From the NCBI GenBank assembly GCA_004565275.1, contig SDOX01000006.1:992001-1056000 (forward strand): a stretch of DNA of 64,000 nucleotides, read 5' to 3'. The stretch is from Nannochloropsis salina CCMP1776. Taxonomy: Eukaryota; Sar; Eustigmatophyceae; Eustigmatales; Monodopsidaceae. Below are positions 20,633 through 31,125 of this stretch, piece after piece. The notes beneath the pieces are model-generated. The model was not told the DNA's origin. It saw only the letters and a list, made by a program, of their open reading frames with translations, and searched no databases. How positions within the stretch are numbered: the first letter of the stretch is position 1; each line of letters opens with the position of its first letter. Made by a program: the position numbers and the translations under genes.

Positions 20633-20973
20633 CTTCAAGCAATGCGCCTTTGGAGCTCTCATAAAGGCAGCTACATGCAACCTTCTACCTCAATGAGCGT
20701 GGCATGGCCTGAAGACAAGTGTCGGCCCTGTAGCATGACATCTTTCGATGGTCGCCTTAATTAGTCTCATGCTTCCCAGTGATTTGTTAGAAAAGACATA
20801 ACGCAAAAAATGTATTGTAAGCGCGCGGAAATTTGTTCATATACACTTCATTTGATAATGCATCTCATCCTGTAACAAGTTTTCTCATCTGACACCTATT
20901 TCACGGCTCCTCCCTCCCCCTTCATTCACAATTGCAACACGCATGAATCAAAATTTCCGGTTTTACAGCCACT
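20633..20973. other. Convergent 3' intergenic stretch
   Basis: AT-rich sequence between the stop codons of the sugar transporter and the methyltransferase. No gene is seen. Confidence 0.5.
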
Positions 20974-22086
20974 CTATTTAAACGCCACCACGGTACGATG
21001 GCGAGGTGAGTTGCCCCGTACATCCATATGGCTGAAACCCGCTCTCGCTAGCTCACTCGGCAAGTCCAAAACCACGTACTCCTTCAACCAGGGCTCAGTG
21101 CTCTTAAAGAGAGCAAACAGCATGGGGTTTTTCACAATGCGTTGGAACGCCGGCACCGTAGGATCCATATCCATAAAAGCCAAAGCGCCTCCGGGGCGGA
21201 GGACGCGGTGGGCTTCCCGGAAAACCGCCCGAGCTGCCTCGTTGGGCAACTCGTGGTTGACCAGGCATATCGAAACCAGGTCCACCGAGGCATCGGGCAG
21301 ACCCAAGTCCTCCCCGGCGGCATGTACGTAGTCAACGCGACCTTCCCGCTTGACTTGCGCCAATTCCGGGCGCGTGTTTAGGTTGTACTTGGCTACGGCC
21401 AGCATGTAAGGAGAGAGGTCCACGCCTAGCACTTCAGCTTTTGGAAAGGACGCCTGCAGACAGAACGTGCTCATGCCGGCGGCGCAGCCCACATCGACTA
21501 TGCGAGATGGGACAAAGGAATACTTGGCAAGCATTTCTTTCATCCGCTTGTGGAAATTACCGCGAAGCTTTGCATCCCCGTCTTCCTCGAGCTCGGTGGG
21601 CCCCCCAGTGTAGGTAGGAGCGTGGACCGAGAGGGAAGCCGCCTCGAACTCTATGGCTGGTGCCCAGCCTAAATTTCCCTCTTTGTATGCATGGAAAGGC
21701 TTCTGGTAGTATTCAGGAATGACTACTCTCTTTCGATACACGCCCTCGTACTCGGTTTCAAGCTCCGCTTTATGTCGCTTAAGTCCCTCCACGCGCTCCG
21801 ACCAGGAGACCCCGATTTTTTCCCCACGGGCAATGATCGACTCCCGAGCTTTCTTGGCGAGGACATTAAATATGGGATCGATGGAGAAAAGTGTGCCCAC
21901 AACCTTGTCCGCGACGCGATACGAGAGGGGCTGCCGGAGCTCGGTGGGAGTAGGGCTTATTGGAGGTACTTCCAAAGACGGGCTGGACGACATTACGATA
22001 GGCTTGGGACGGAAAGCTTGCACACACGCGTTAAAGACAATCACTAGCCATGCTAGTTGCTTTAAGGGCACTTTTGATAAATGCAT
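20974..22086 (-). CDS. Plastid-targeted class I SAM methyltransferase
   Basis: A protein of 370 residues from the ATG at 22086. I preferred this start over upstream codons in the same frame because MHLSKVPLKQLAWLVIVF begins a signal peptide that runs into VQAFRPKP, a Phe-led plastid transit motif. The middle holds the Rossmann methyltransferase core: motif I VDVGCAAGMSTFCLQ, a conserved acidic residue in VLGVDLSPYML, motif II around AAGEDLGLPDASVDLV, and AHRVLRPGGALAFMDMDP. This resembles UbiE-like enzymes and the plant chloroplast methyltransferase-related proteins. About 130 residues precede the core and are specific to this group. The substrate is unknown; prenylquinone or other small lipid-like molecules are possible by analogy. 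Confidence 0.83.
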   Translation of the reverse strand: MHLSKVPLKQLAWLVIVFNACVQAFRPKPIVMSSSPSLEVPPISPTPTELRQPLSYRVADKVVGTLFSIDPIFNVLAKKARESIIARGEKIGVSWSERVEGLKRHKAELETEYEGVYRKRVVIPEYYQKPFHAYKEGNLGWAPAIEFEAASLSVHAPTYTGGPTELEEDGDAKLRGNFHKRMKEMLAKYSFVPSRIVDVGCAAGMSTFCLQASFPKAEVLGVDLSPYMLAVAKYNLNTRPELAQVKREGRVDYVHAAGEDLGLPDASVDLVSICLVNHELPNEAARAVFREAHRVLRPGGALAFMDMDPTVPAFQRIVKNPMLFALFKSTEPWLKEYVVLDLPSELARAGFSHMDVRGNSPRHRTVVAFK

Positions 22087-22586
22087 TGTTGCGGAAAGTG
22101 CAGCGCTTGTAGGAAGCTGAAGGAAGGCGGATTCGCGTTGTGCAGGAGGAAGGGATCTGGGAAATGCTACTATGAAATGGAAACGGAGACCACAGTGGGA
22201 ATCAGTCCGATGAATGCCCAATTAGGTTCATGCGATGGAAGCACTCGTGCAGAGGTGGCCTCAAAAATCACCTTGTCATTTGAGGTTCTCCACGCACGTC
22301 TTGTGAGAGGGGAAGTCCGCGGCGATACTGGCAAGTCTGTGCACGGCCTACCGCGAGATCATTTCGAGAGGGCCCCCCGCGCATCTCCGTCATTCTGCGC
22401 TTTTTTGAAGAAAAAAGCATGCATGACGTCTTCGGTACACTTTGGTCGTATCCTGGTTGCATGCATTGTCCATGACTGCGGAGAACAGCTACTAAGCAGA
22501 TCTATCTTACCCTCCACCGTACACGCTCGCACAGCGGAGTAAAACAGCTTTCCCCGCCCCTCTGCAAGTTTTTCCTGCAAGTTTTA
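22087..22586. promoter_or_regulatory. Divergent promoter region, methyltransferase / IMP4
   Basis: A 500-bp stretch between two genes reading away from each other, so it must hold both promoters. I see no clear TATA element or other defined site. Confidence 0.35.
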
Positions 22587-23462
22587 ATGAGCACAATCCG
22601 GCGCCAGACACGCTTACGGAAGGAATATCTTTACCGGAAATCTTTGGAGGGCAAGGAAAAGGCTGCATATGAACGCAAGCAACAGATCCGCAATGCTCTA
22701 CAGGAAGGCAAACCTATTCCAACAGAGCTCCGGGGGGAAGAGGGCAATTGGCGGCACGAAATAAATCTTGAAGACGATATTACAGCCAGGCCTCATAATC
22801 ATATCGACGATGAATATGGGTTGGCAGGGACGCGAGACCCGAAAGTTTGCGTCACAACGTCGCGAGATCCGTCGTCACGGCTGAAGCAGTTCATGAAGGA
22901 GGTTAAGCTCATTTTTCCCAACGCCCAGGCCGTCAACCGGGGCAATACCAAAGTGCTCGAGCTCGTGGAGGCCTGTCGTACGCACGACTTTACGGACATC
23001 GTCGTGGTGCAAGAAACGCGTGGTCAACCCGATGGGCTGCTTGTGTGCCACTTACCCTTAGGCCCCACAGCGTATTTTACCATCTCGAACGTGGTGATGC
23101 GTCACGACATTGAAGACCGCGCTGCCGTCTCAGAGGCGTACCCTCACTTGATTCTCGAGGGCTTCGTGTCTACTCTTGGCCGACGTGTGGCGGACATCTT
23201 GAAGTTCACGTTCCCGGCCCCCCGTCCCGCGTCCCAGCGTGTGGTCACCTTCGCGAACGAGGACGACCGCATCGTCTTCCGGCACCACACCTTTGAGAAG
23301 GCGCCAGGAACGAAAGGAGAAGTTACTCTGAAGGAGATTGGCCCACGCTTTGATCTGACTGTGTTTCAGGTAAAACTAGGAACGCTGGAGCAAACGGACG
23401 CAGAGACGGAATTCGTCTTTAGGCCCTACATGAACACGGCGAAGAAGAGGCGGATGCTTTGA
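22587..23462 (+). CDS. IMP4: U3 snoRNP protein IMP4 (Brix domain)
   Basis: An intronless gene for 291 residues. The N-terminus (RRQTRLRKEYLYRKSLEGKE) and the Brix domain at about residues 85-270 (VTTSRDPSSRLKQFMKEV, FPNAQAVNRGN, LPLGPTAYFTISNVV) match IMP4 closely, including the usual length of about 290. IMP4 works in the small-subunit processome in the nucleolus with IMP3 and MPP10, and promotes pairing of U3 snoRNA with pre-rRNA for 18S processing. The conserved DEYG region before the Brix domain is present, and the basic C-terminus (TAKKRRML) fits a nucleolar protein. Nothing looks damaged. Confidence 0.94.
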   Translation: MSTIRRQTRLRKEYLYRKSLEGKEKAAYERKQQIRNALQEGKPIPTELRGEEGNWRHEINLEDDITARPHNHIDDEYGLAGTRDPKVCVTTSRDPSSRLKQFMKEVKLIFPNAQAVNRGNTKVLELVEACRTHDFTDIVVVQETRGQPDGLLVCHLPLGPTAYFTISNVVMRHDIEDRAAVSEAYPHLILEGFVSTLGRRVADILKFTFPAPRPASQRVVTFANEDDRIVFRHHTFEKAPGTKGEVTLKEIGPRFDLTVFQVKLGTLEQTDAETEFVFRPYMNTAKKRRML

Positions 23463-23739
23463 GAAGCGACACACAGGGCGGTAATCAGCACACACTTCGG
23501 GATACAAAGCATGTAAAATACGGAAAATACGTGATTCGAAGCCAGGCGGTGTGGTTTTTCTTTGGCCATTTTCCTCTGTTTCTCAGGGTAAAACAGATTT
23601 TTCGCACGTGCATGCCGCCTCCACTTGTACCACTACTCTACAAATGCTTTGTCGTTCCTCGTCTAAATATTTCTTGCTTGATATGTCCTTCTCCTTTCGA
23701 ATTGCCTTCTTTAGTCAGGGCGGTGGCGTTACTCGACCC

Positions 23740-24645
23740 TCACACCGCCGCCTCAGGTAAGCATATCTTTACCTTAAAATACTTGGGAAACCACTTCCCC
23801 GTCAGGTAGAAGATGTCGTTTTCCGCATCAAAGGCGATGCCGTTGAGGACTTGATCCAAACTGACCCGAAGGTGGTGAGGAAAGAGGGCAGAGAAGTCGT
23901 GAAAGGCTACCACCTTCCCAGAGGCGGGGTCGATTTGCACGATGTCGTCCGTCAGCCACACGTTCGCCCACACATATCCATGCGCCCACTCCAGCTCGTT
24001 GAGATGCTTTACGGCGTTGCCGTGGCCGTCTTGGACGAGGAGGCGCGATTCAGGAATTTCCTTGTAAGTGTCCTTGTCCCAAAAGAACAAATTGGCAGAG
24101 CCGTCGCTGACGATCAAACGTTCCCCATCCGTCGCAATCCCCCACCCTTCTCCAGTGACCGTCTCGTACTTAAAATCGTTCAGCAGTGTCAGGTTCTGTC
24201 GGCCGTAGACCAAGGCTTTCCGCTCTTTCCATGTGAGCTGGATTATCTTGTCATCAACAGCCACGATACCCTCTCCGAAGCTATCTGCACTGAGGTCGTG
24301 TGAGACCAGCACCTCGCCCGTGCTCGCATCCACTCGTCGTAGTTTCGACTTACCGTATAGCCCTGTTCCTTCCAGGAAAGTGCCGTCCTCCTCGTACACC
24401 AGGCCTTGCGTAAAAGCACTTGGATCATGAGCAAATTCTTCAACGATGACATAGCTAGTCCGTGTTTGCAAGCCCCTGTGCATTTTCACCCCGGCGGGCC
24501 CAAGCGTGCTCGTTTCACACTTGTTATTAGCGCTGTTACCACTGTGTGCGGACGAAGATGGAGGATTGCCCGCTGCGAAGGCCATGGTGAGCGTCGGTGC
24601 TACTACGAGCAGCGTCCCTGCCCATTTCCTAAGGTAGCCGGGCAT
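23740..24645 (-). CDS. Glutaminyl-peptide cyclotransferase (plant/bacterial type)
   Basis: A protein of 301 residues starting at the ATG at 24645. An N-terminal signal peptide (LRKWAGTLLVVAPTLTMAFA) sends it into the secretory pathway. The rest is a glutamine cyclotransferase beta-propeller with the family motifs HDPSAFTQGLVYEEDG, QLTWKERKALVYG, TGEGWGIATDGERLIVSDGS, LNELEWAHGYVWAN and VLNGIAFDAENDIFYLTGK. The enzyme converts an N-terminal Gln of peptides into pyroglutamate, which stabilises secreted proteins. It is unrelated in fold to the animal zinc enzyme. The gene converges on IMP4 with a gap of about 280 bases. The length and motifs are normal for the family. Confidence 0.92.
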   Translation of the reverse strand: MPGYLRKWAGTLLVVAPTLTMAFAAGNPPSSSAHSGNSANNKCETSTLGPAGVKMHRGLQTRTSYVIVEEFAHDPSAFTQGLVYEEDGTFLEGTGLYGKSKLRRVDASTGEVLVSHDLSADSFGEGIVAVDDKIIQLTWKERKALVYGRQNLTLLNDFKYETVTGEGWGIATDGERLIVSDGSANLFFWDKDTYKEIPESRLLVQDGHGNAVKHLNELEWAHGYVWANVWLTDDIVQIDPASGKVVAFHDFSALFPHHLRVSLDQVLNGIAFDAENDIFYLTGKWFPKYFKVKICLPEAAV

Positions 24646-25600
24646 CGCGCGCAGGGACGGTCGACAGTGTATGAAGGAAGATGGCTTCGGTGGAAAGCTT
24701 GCTTACTCTATGGATAGAGCCTGTTGCCGCCACTGCTGTTTTTTTGCGGGCAATGATATGAGAATAAGCCTACGGTTTGCTATGTAAGGGCGACTGAAAG
24801 CGAAACTGCTCGGTCATCAGGTGAAAAGTTCAAACCACCCATCAAACATAAAGACTCAGACCACATCCCACAGCATGCAGAGTACAATGAAAAGATGACC
24901 TGTTCTGAATGTGATGGGTCGTGCGTGCCTAGATTTAGTATTTCCGGGCTTTCCAGACCGCGTCTCCGAGACGGCCGACGCAACGGTCGGGGCCCGGTTC
25001 AGCCACGCGAAAGCAAAAAGATCAAGATGGCTCCCGTTGATCTTTTTTTGGGATTGGCAAGTTTGCGACAAGGGGCTGACGGAAATTTATGTTTCTCATT
25101 GGTATGATAGTCACGACTCCATTGGATAGATGGCCGTTGACTCCCAGTGACTTGACCATCAGGAGCTTTTTGTCGTAGACGAGACCCGCAACAAGCTTTT
25201 ACTCGACCCTCTGTTTGTTTATACGAGACCATTCATTTAGAAAGATGGGAAAAAGACTTGAGAGTGAGGTACTCTACGTGTACATTGGCGGTGCTATGTT
25301 AAACATTTGATCAACAGTCATCTTTTAAGGCGGGACAATGCAGCGGTCAGATTCCCCGGCATTAATGTTTCTCAACAAATCCACACAAAGGTATCTTTTA
25401 ATTGGAAGAAGACCTGCGCTCCTTTGATTGATTAGTGTGTTTCAGATATGATAGTCAGGCGGGCAACCTCTCGTCGAAGATCTTTTACTTATGCTTGCCT
25501 TTGTTTTACTTGTGGCAAGGTTACCCTTTCACGGCTTTCAAATTTCACTGTCTGTCAATGTCTTTGCATAGAAAACCATGAAATAGTCTATTGCTAAATC
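24646..25600. other. Intergenic region between two minus-strand genes
   Basis: About 950 bases hold the cyclotransferase promoter and the 3' UTR of the histone-like gene. Short frames on both strands lack protein character. No RNA gene was recognised. Confidence 0.4.
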
Positions 25601-26407
25601 TTATATTAATTTACTCAATGCCTTGACACCTTCCGCAATAGCATGACTCCGCAATTCCCCCGGCAAGCAGAGCCGGACGGCACCTTGAATGTCGCGAGTC
25701 GTTAGAGTTTCGCGCTTTCCATGCCCCATAAGCCTGCGGGCTTCCATGAGTAGGCGTGCATACATATCCACAACCATGGAATCTAGGACAGAAATGCTCT
25801 TTTTGCTCATCCCAAGGCCTGGATGCACTTGCTGGAGTACCTTGTGAATGTAACGCGCGAAAGAATCGGTCACCTCGGGCCCTGTGTGCGTAACTGGCTT
25901 AGACGTTCGCCTAGACTTGCGCCCTACCCTCTTTTCCATGAACCCTTTTCGACATTGACCTTTCTTGGCGGATATTTGCGCTGAGGTGCGTGTTTGGCCC
26001 GATTTACCAGAAATTGCATGTCGTGTCAGTCTTTTCTTCTCCTGTTTGCTTTCCGCTTGATTTTCCTTTGCGCTTTCAATCGGAATCGAGCGACCAGATT
26101 TCTGTTTCTCTGATGAAATCTTCTGTAGCTCAAATGCTGCACCTTGACCTGGTTGTTGGGTAGGCATGCTCTCACTCAAGGATGCTTCCTGGCTCGGTCC
26201 CAGAGCCAAAGAGCTCCCTTCACTTCCGCCTTCTACAAAGCGTCGTGCGAGATGGCTCATTTTTTTTCGCGTCATAGATCCTTTGGGCTCTTCGAATGAT
26301 TTGCGGACATGGCGCTTCCTTTCAATGGTAATACGCTCACGATCCCCACCCATGCTCCCTTCCCGGGAGATGCGCACCACCTCTTCGCGGTCCTCCACGT
26401 CTTCCAT
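25601..26407 (-). CDS. Divergent histone H2B variant with long N-terminal tail
   Basis: A protein of 268 residues from the ATG at 26407, intronless. The last 90 or so residues are a histone fold of the H2B type: FARYIHKVLQQVHPGLGMSK, SVLDSMVVDMYARLLMEA, KRETLTTRDIQGAVRLCLPG and LRSHAIAEGVKALSKLI correspond to the alpha1, alpha2, alpha3 and alphaC segments of H2B. The fold is clearly divergent, and the chain stops two residues after the Lys that aligns with the ubiquitylated Lys120 of human H2B. The N-terminal tail is about 170 residues instead of 30-40, very rich in Lys, Arg, Ser, Glu and Gln. It is therefore a variant rather than bulk H2B. Roles in specialised chromatin, such as sperm-like compaction or centromeres, are possible but unproven. 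Confidence 0.85.
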   Translation of the reverse strand: MEDVEDREEVVRISREGSMGGDRERITIERKRHVRKSFEEPKGSMTRKKMSHLARRFVEGGSEGSSLALGPSQEASLSESMPTQQPGQGAAFELQKISSEKQKSGRSIPIESAKENQAESKQEKKRLTRHAISGKSGQTRTSAQISAKKGQCRKGFMEKRVGRKSRRTSKPVTHTGPEVTDSFARYIHKVLQQVHPGLGMSKKSISVLDSMVVDMYARLLMEARRLMGHGKRETLTTRDIQGAVRLCLPGELRSHAIAEGVKALSKLI

Positions 26408-27117
26408 TTTTTCTTCAAAAGTTTGCTGTCCTTAGATTGAGTTAGAAAATTGCTTTTTTATGAGCCAAGGTAACGTAAGAATAAATGCTTGACAAGAAAG
26501 TATTTTTCAGATCTTAAGAAGTTTCTTCACTACGCGCACGACGTCGGCCCATAACTTTACCCTACAAGGGGCACGCGTAATAAAAATGTAAAGAATAGTT
26601 TCAACAGACAACAACAGCACCGTGTAATCAAAATTTTGTTTTGCTTAATGTCTGTGCGCTGTAAGGAAATCCAAGCATGTGCACGGAAGTGGGAAAAGGG
26701 ATGTGACATATCAGGCAGAGGAGGTTGGAGCGCCTCCGCCGTGAGCGACAGGAACAACCCTCTCCCCTCCAGGCATCGTGAAACAAACTCTTCAGGCATC
26801 GTGAAACACGACGCGAAGCGATATTACTTTTTGACAGGAGTACAATGTAACCATCGAAGTCTCCAGATTACCATCCTCACCGCATTCTCATGCCCTAGCA
26901 TACAAATTTGCTGCAGGGGCAATCATGACTTGTGGCTTCATTTCGCGACAAGCCGGGCGCTAGCTAGGTGGCAATCCAGCCGACGGTCATCCAGGGTCAT
27001 CGTCCCGGCTGCAGCATGTCAAGCACAGCCTTATGTACATATCACACATGGATAATTCGAAAGCGAAGAAGACGGCGAAGAAGATCGTGCCTTTCAGAAA
27101 CAAAATTTCGCACTCGG
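26408..27117. promoter_or_regulatory. Divergent promoter region, H2B variant / PPR protein
   Basis: A 710-bp AT-rich stretch between two genes reading away from each other. The PPR frame stays open upstream of its chosen ATG, but that sequence lacks protein character. No defined site is called. Confidence 0.35.
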
Positions 27118-30100
27118 ATGGTTTGTGGTACCACACAGCTGCATCTTGCGTACCTCCTGATCCCGCTGCTCTCCTATCTTTTCACCACAATTGCGGCATT
27201 TCGGTCCCCTGCTTCTCCATGGCACGGGCGATCACTTCTTACGCTTCCTCGCCCGGTCGCGGACAGAAACGTGCCAGCTTCATCGGGAGAGGAGATCTGG
27301 AAAAACAAGTATGGGACGACGTCCGCCGCCGCGTCACGTCCCCGCTCTTCCTTCCCCCCGGCTGCCCATCATTTTTCCGCTTCACCTGACCGACGACGCT
27401 CCAGTGGAAACGATAGGAGCAAAAAGGAATGGGAAAGGTCAGCACCAGAAGAGTTTCTTCTGATTTTGACGCGACTGCGCGCGGAGGAAAATTCCGGGCG
27501 TGCCCCGCTCCTGGACGAGGAAACTGAGAGAGACATAGGACATGTTATCAAGCTGGTTCGGGCATTGGCAAACCGACAGTGGGAGCAAGCTGAAGAATCT
27601 GCGGCATTGCTGTGTCGCAGTCCCCTCTTGGACACGGTGCTGTCGCGGATGGTCGTGTATGCAGCAACGCAACGGAATGAACCTGACCTGGCCCTGGAGA
27701 TATTGGGGGGAATGCGCGAGAAGCGTATTGACGTAGACGCGTTCATGGCTTCTCTGGTCGCCAAGGCCGCAGCAACAGACCGGCGCTGGATGCCTGTGGT
27801 GGAGGTGATCCGCGCTCAGCTCTCCAGCAACCCGGGGGGGGACCTGATCATGCCTGGGACTCCCCAGGGCCGTCGACACGGCGGTTTCACGCAGGCCTTG
27901 GTCTCCACGATTGAACGGGGTAAATTCTACTCCTCCTCCTTCCTTGTGGATGCTTTGTTGCAGTTCCGAATGGTGGATCTGTTCACGGCGAAGGTTGCCC
28001 TCAAATTCTACCGCTTCAGTCGCACGCCGGCGAGGGCGCTACCCTGGATCACGACCGCCCGGGCCATTGGATTGATTCCCGATGCGGACCTGGATTTCGA
28101 GGTGGGCAGGGTCTACAAAAGCTTGGGGATGTGGCGGGAAGCCGTCGCCTTGCTCTCGGAAATGGTGGAGCAGAAGCGAGCGGTGGAGGACGAGCACGTC
28201 GGGGTGGTCCTGTCGGCATGTCACCAGGCCGGCGAGTGGAAGGAGTGCCTGGCCACCCTGAGCAAAATGCGAGAATGGGGCCTCAGTGTGGGCCGCGTCT
28301 CCTACCTGATCGTCCTCCGCCTCTTGCTGGAGAAGCGGCGGCTCGACCAAGTCCGCTCAGTGCTTCAGCAGATGGAGGCGCAAGGCAGTCCGTTGGACGC
28401 CGAGACCGCCCGGCTCGCTCTCTTTACACTGGCCAAGCGCGGCCCCGTCTACTCCAGCCTGGAATTCCTCAAGCTCATGCCGGTCTTTGGAGTAGAGCCC
28501 GACCTGGTTTCGTACACGGCTGTGATCCGCGCCTGCGCCCGCTTCCAGCAACCGGATCTGGCGCTGGAGGTGCTGACTTTGATGGCGAAGAACGGGATGG
28601 CCCCAGACGTGTTGGCATGCGCGACAGCCATGGACGCGCTCTCGGGCGCCGCCAGGTGGGACGAGGCCTTTGCTCTTTTCGACGGTTGCCGCTCCCAAGG
28701 CCTGCGTCCCGACATCAAGTGCTGGACGCAGGTGCTTGGCATGGCCACGCAGGCTGGGCGGTGGGACTTGTTCCCGGCCTACTTGGAAGCAGCGGTGGGG
28801 GAGGCACGCGTCCACAAAACAGGCCTGGATCTACGATTTTTTGCGACGGTGATCAACGCCTGTGCAGAGGGCAAGCGTACGGATGAAGCCTTGGCCGTGC
28901 TGGCCAGCGTGCGTTCATACGGCTTAATGCCCAACGTGGTGTGCTTCACGGCGGCGGCCAAGGCGTGCTTGGCCCGACATCGGTGGCGCGACGCCCTTGG
29001 CTTGTTGGAGGAGGCACAAAAAGAGGGAGTTCCGGCGGATGCAACCCTATACAGGACAGTTTTGGGCTGCTGCTGGCGGGCACGGCAATGGCAGTCGGTG
29101 CTCAAGTTGTACGGAGAGATGCTGGAGAGGGGCTTGGAGGTAGACTCGCGCATGTACACCTCGCTGATGGACGCTCTGGCGGGGGCAGGGCAGTCGGAGC
29201 TTGCGGCCAATGTGCTCCAGGACATGGTCGCCAATGGGATCGCGCCTGTGGATGCCACATGGAGCGCATTTTTCCAGTCGTGGTACCATAAGGGAGAGTA
29301 TGGGACACCGTGGAAGTTGATTGAAGAGTTGGTCCGATGGGAGGATGAAGGGGGAATGGACAGTAACGCGGCGTGGATGCCACGCAAAGTCATTGTAAGC
29401 GATGCACACCAAAGGAGGCCTTCGGCCGACGGCTCAAGAGCCGGGAGCAGACAGAGGCCCAGAGCGGGGCTTGGTATGGGTCCTGGTCCCAGGACTCTTG
29501 CGGACTTGATGCATGTGTGCGCGCGACGGGAGGACTGGGGGGAGGTGCTTGAATTGCAACGTCGGATAACGGACATGGGTTTGCCACCCACGGCTACGCG
29601 GGCGCCTCATCTCGTTGTTCGCGCTTATGCAGAGCTTGGACGTTGGACAGAGGCGCAGCAATTTCTATGTGATTGCATGAACCAAGGAGTTTCTACCGAG
29701 AGTACGCAAAATTACACAAATCATGACGAAAGGGCAAGTGACCAGGCAAGACAGGTACCTGCGACTGAAAACTCTCGGCCTTCCAGCGTCAGTTGGAGTC
29801 GGACGTACGGGGCATTGCTGACGTTGTGCTCGAAGAGGATCGAGCCGGTTCGAGCCTTGGCTTTGTTGAAGGACATGGAGGACAAACAGTTGGCCCCGGA
29901 CGCGGAGGCCTACCACGCTGTCATGGATGCCTGTGCACAAGCAGGTATGAAAGGAGAAGTACGCATGGTTTTTGAGAAGCTGCGGGCACGGGCTGACCTC
30001 CTTCCTCGTGTGGAATCCTTCACAATCATGTTGGATCTCTGCGCGCGAGAGGGAGGAAAGGGGCAGGAAGCATTGCGATTGATGGATGATTTGGAAGGCC

Positions 30101-31125
30101 TAGGCTTGACCCCAGACATGCTTTGCTTCAACGCCGCCATGGAAGCCTGCCGGGAAGCCTCCATGTTGGAGACGGGTTCAGTCGAGGGTCGATATCGACG
30201 GGCAATGCGAAAATGGAGGGACGTGGAGGTGATGCACACGTACAACAGCGAAATGGCAGTCCTAGCGACGAGGAAGGGTGGACAGGATGGCGAAGCGTCC
30301 TCGACAGCGTTGCGGTATCTCAGAGAGATGCAAGCCAACGGCATACCCAGGGACACCGACTCCTTCAACATGGCGCTTGAGGCGTGCGCACGGGGGGGAA
30401 ATGTTCAGGAGGCCCAGACGGTCTTTGAAGAGCTTCAAGCCGCGGAGACCGAGGAGGTGCAAGGTCCCTCAGCCAGGCCGGACATTTTTTCCTACATCAC
30501 GTTGGCTAACGCGTTGGCGAAGAATGGTCGCGACAGTGAGGCCATGGCGTGGCTAAATCATATGGTAGGATTGGCAGTCGATGAGGCAAAAACAGTAGTA
30601 GGAGCAGCCCCAAACAAGACAAAAGGAAGAGCAAATGCAGGGAGAAAGGCTGTCCAACCATCCGGAAATTCAGAACGACTTGGGATGAACAAGTCCAGCA
30701 CGAGCAGAGTTGGCACAAATATACTACTCGCCGATGAAACGCCTGCACTTCCTTCCCCCTCGACGCCGATAGGTGATTCAGAAGAAGCTGACGGCTTCAC
30801 ACCCTCTTCACTTCTGCACTTGTCAAGCGCCAGTATTCGGAAAAAGACGCGCTGGCCGGCCTACTATAGGAACCTATGGCCTCAAACAGTCAAGATGCTC
30901 AGTAAAAATATACTTGTTCTAGCTCGGTGTGCTTCTCCACGTGAACAGACCACCCGTTGTGCAGATATAGGCAAATTGCTAGAATTTCTGGAATCTCATG
31001 TACCGATTCTGAACACCCAAGTCGTAGCGGAACAACTGGTGGGTATGGGCATTTGTAGCACAAAACACATCAAAACACTGACAGGGAACGCATTGAAGAT
31101 GCGTTGGAGGGAAAACCAGGTTTGA
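27118..31125 (+). CDS. Plastid-targeted pentatricopeptide-repeat (PPR) protein
   Basis: A single-exon gene for about 1,335 residues. I chose the ATG at 27118 although the frame is open further up, because MVCGTTQLHLAYLLIPLLSY begins a signal peptide ending TTIAAFRSPAS, a heterokont plastid presequence. The body is a long array of PPR-type helical hairpins of about 35 residues (for example DLVSYTAVIRACARFQQPDL, DIKCWTQVLGMATQAGRW, NVVCFTAAAKACLARHRW and DSRMYTSLMDALAGAGQSEL). PPR proteins bind organellar RNA in a sequence-specific way and act in processing, stability, splicing or translation. No C-terminal endonuclease, SMR or DYW domain is visible. A Ser/Lys-rich, less ordered linker sits near 29390-29480 and another near 30590-30840. 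The RNA target cannot be predicted here. Confidence 0.88.
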   Translation: MVCGTTQLHLAYLLIPLLSYLFTTIAAFRSPASPWHGRSLLTLPRPVADRNVPASSGEEIWKNKYGTTSAAASRPRSSFPPAAHHFSASPDRRRSSGNDRSKKEWERSAPEEFLLILTRLRAEENSGRAPLLDEETERDIGHVIKLVRALANRQWEQAEESAALLCRSPLLDTVLSRMVVYAATQRNEPDLALEILGGMREKRIDVDAFMASLVAKAAATDRRWMPVVEVIRAQLSSNPGGDLIMPGTPQGRRHGGFTQALVSTIERGKFYSSSFLVDALLQFRMVDLFTAKVALKFYRFSRTPARALPWITTARAIGLIPDADLDFEVGRVYKSLGMWREAVALLSEMVEQKRAVEDEHVGVVLSACHQAGEWKECLATLSKMREWGLSVGRVSYLIVLRLLLEKRRLDQVRSVLQQMEAQGSPLDAETARLALFTLAKRGPVYSSLEFLKLMPVFGVEPDLVSYTAVIRACARFQQPDLALEVLTLMAKNGMAPDVLACATAMDALSGAARWDEAFALFDGCRSQGLRPDIKCWTQVLGMATQAGRWDLFPAYLEAAVGEARVHKTGLDLRFFATVINACAEGKRTDEALAVLASVRSYGLMPNVVCFTAAAKACLARHRWRDALGLLEEAQKEGVPADATLYRTVLGCCWRARQWQSVLKLYGEMLERGLEVDSRMYTSLMDALAGAGQSELAANVLQDMVANGIAPVDATWSAFFQSWYHKGEYGTPWKLIEELVRWEDEGGMDSNAAWMPRKVIVSDAHQRRPSADGSRAGSRQRPRAGLGMGPGPRTLADLMHVCARREDWGEVLELQRRITDMGLPPTATRAPHLVVRAYAELGRWTEAQQFLCDCMNQGVSTESTQNYTNHDERASDQARQVPATENSRPSSVSWSRTYGALLTLCSKRIEPVRALALLKDMEDKQLAPDAEAYHAVMDACAQAGMKGEVRMVFEKLRARADLLPRVESFTIMLDLCAREGGKGQEALRLMDDLEGLGLTPDMLCFNAAMEACREASMLETGSVEGRYRRAMRKWRDVEVMHTYNSEMAVLATRKGGQDGEASSTALRYLREMQANGIPRDTDSFNMALEACARGGNVQEAQTVFEELQAAETEEVQGPSARPDIFSYITLANALAKNGRDSEAMAWLNHMVGLAVDEAKTVVGAAPNKTKGRANAGRKAVQPSGNSERLGMNKSSTSRVGTNILLADETPALPSPSTPIGDSEEADGFTPSSLLHLSSASIRKKTRWPAYYRNLWPQTVKMLSKNILVLARCASPREQTTRCADIGKLLEFLESHVPILNTQVVAEQLVGMGICSTKHIKTLTGNALKMRWRENQV

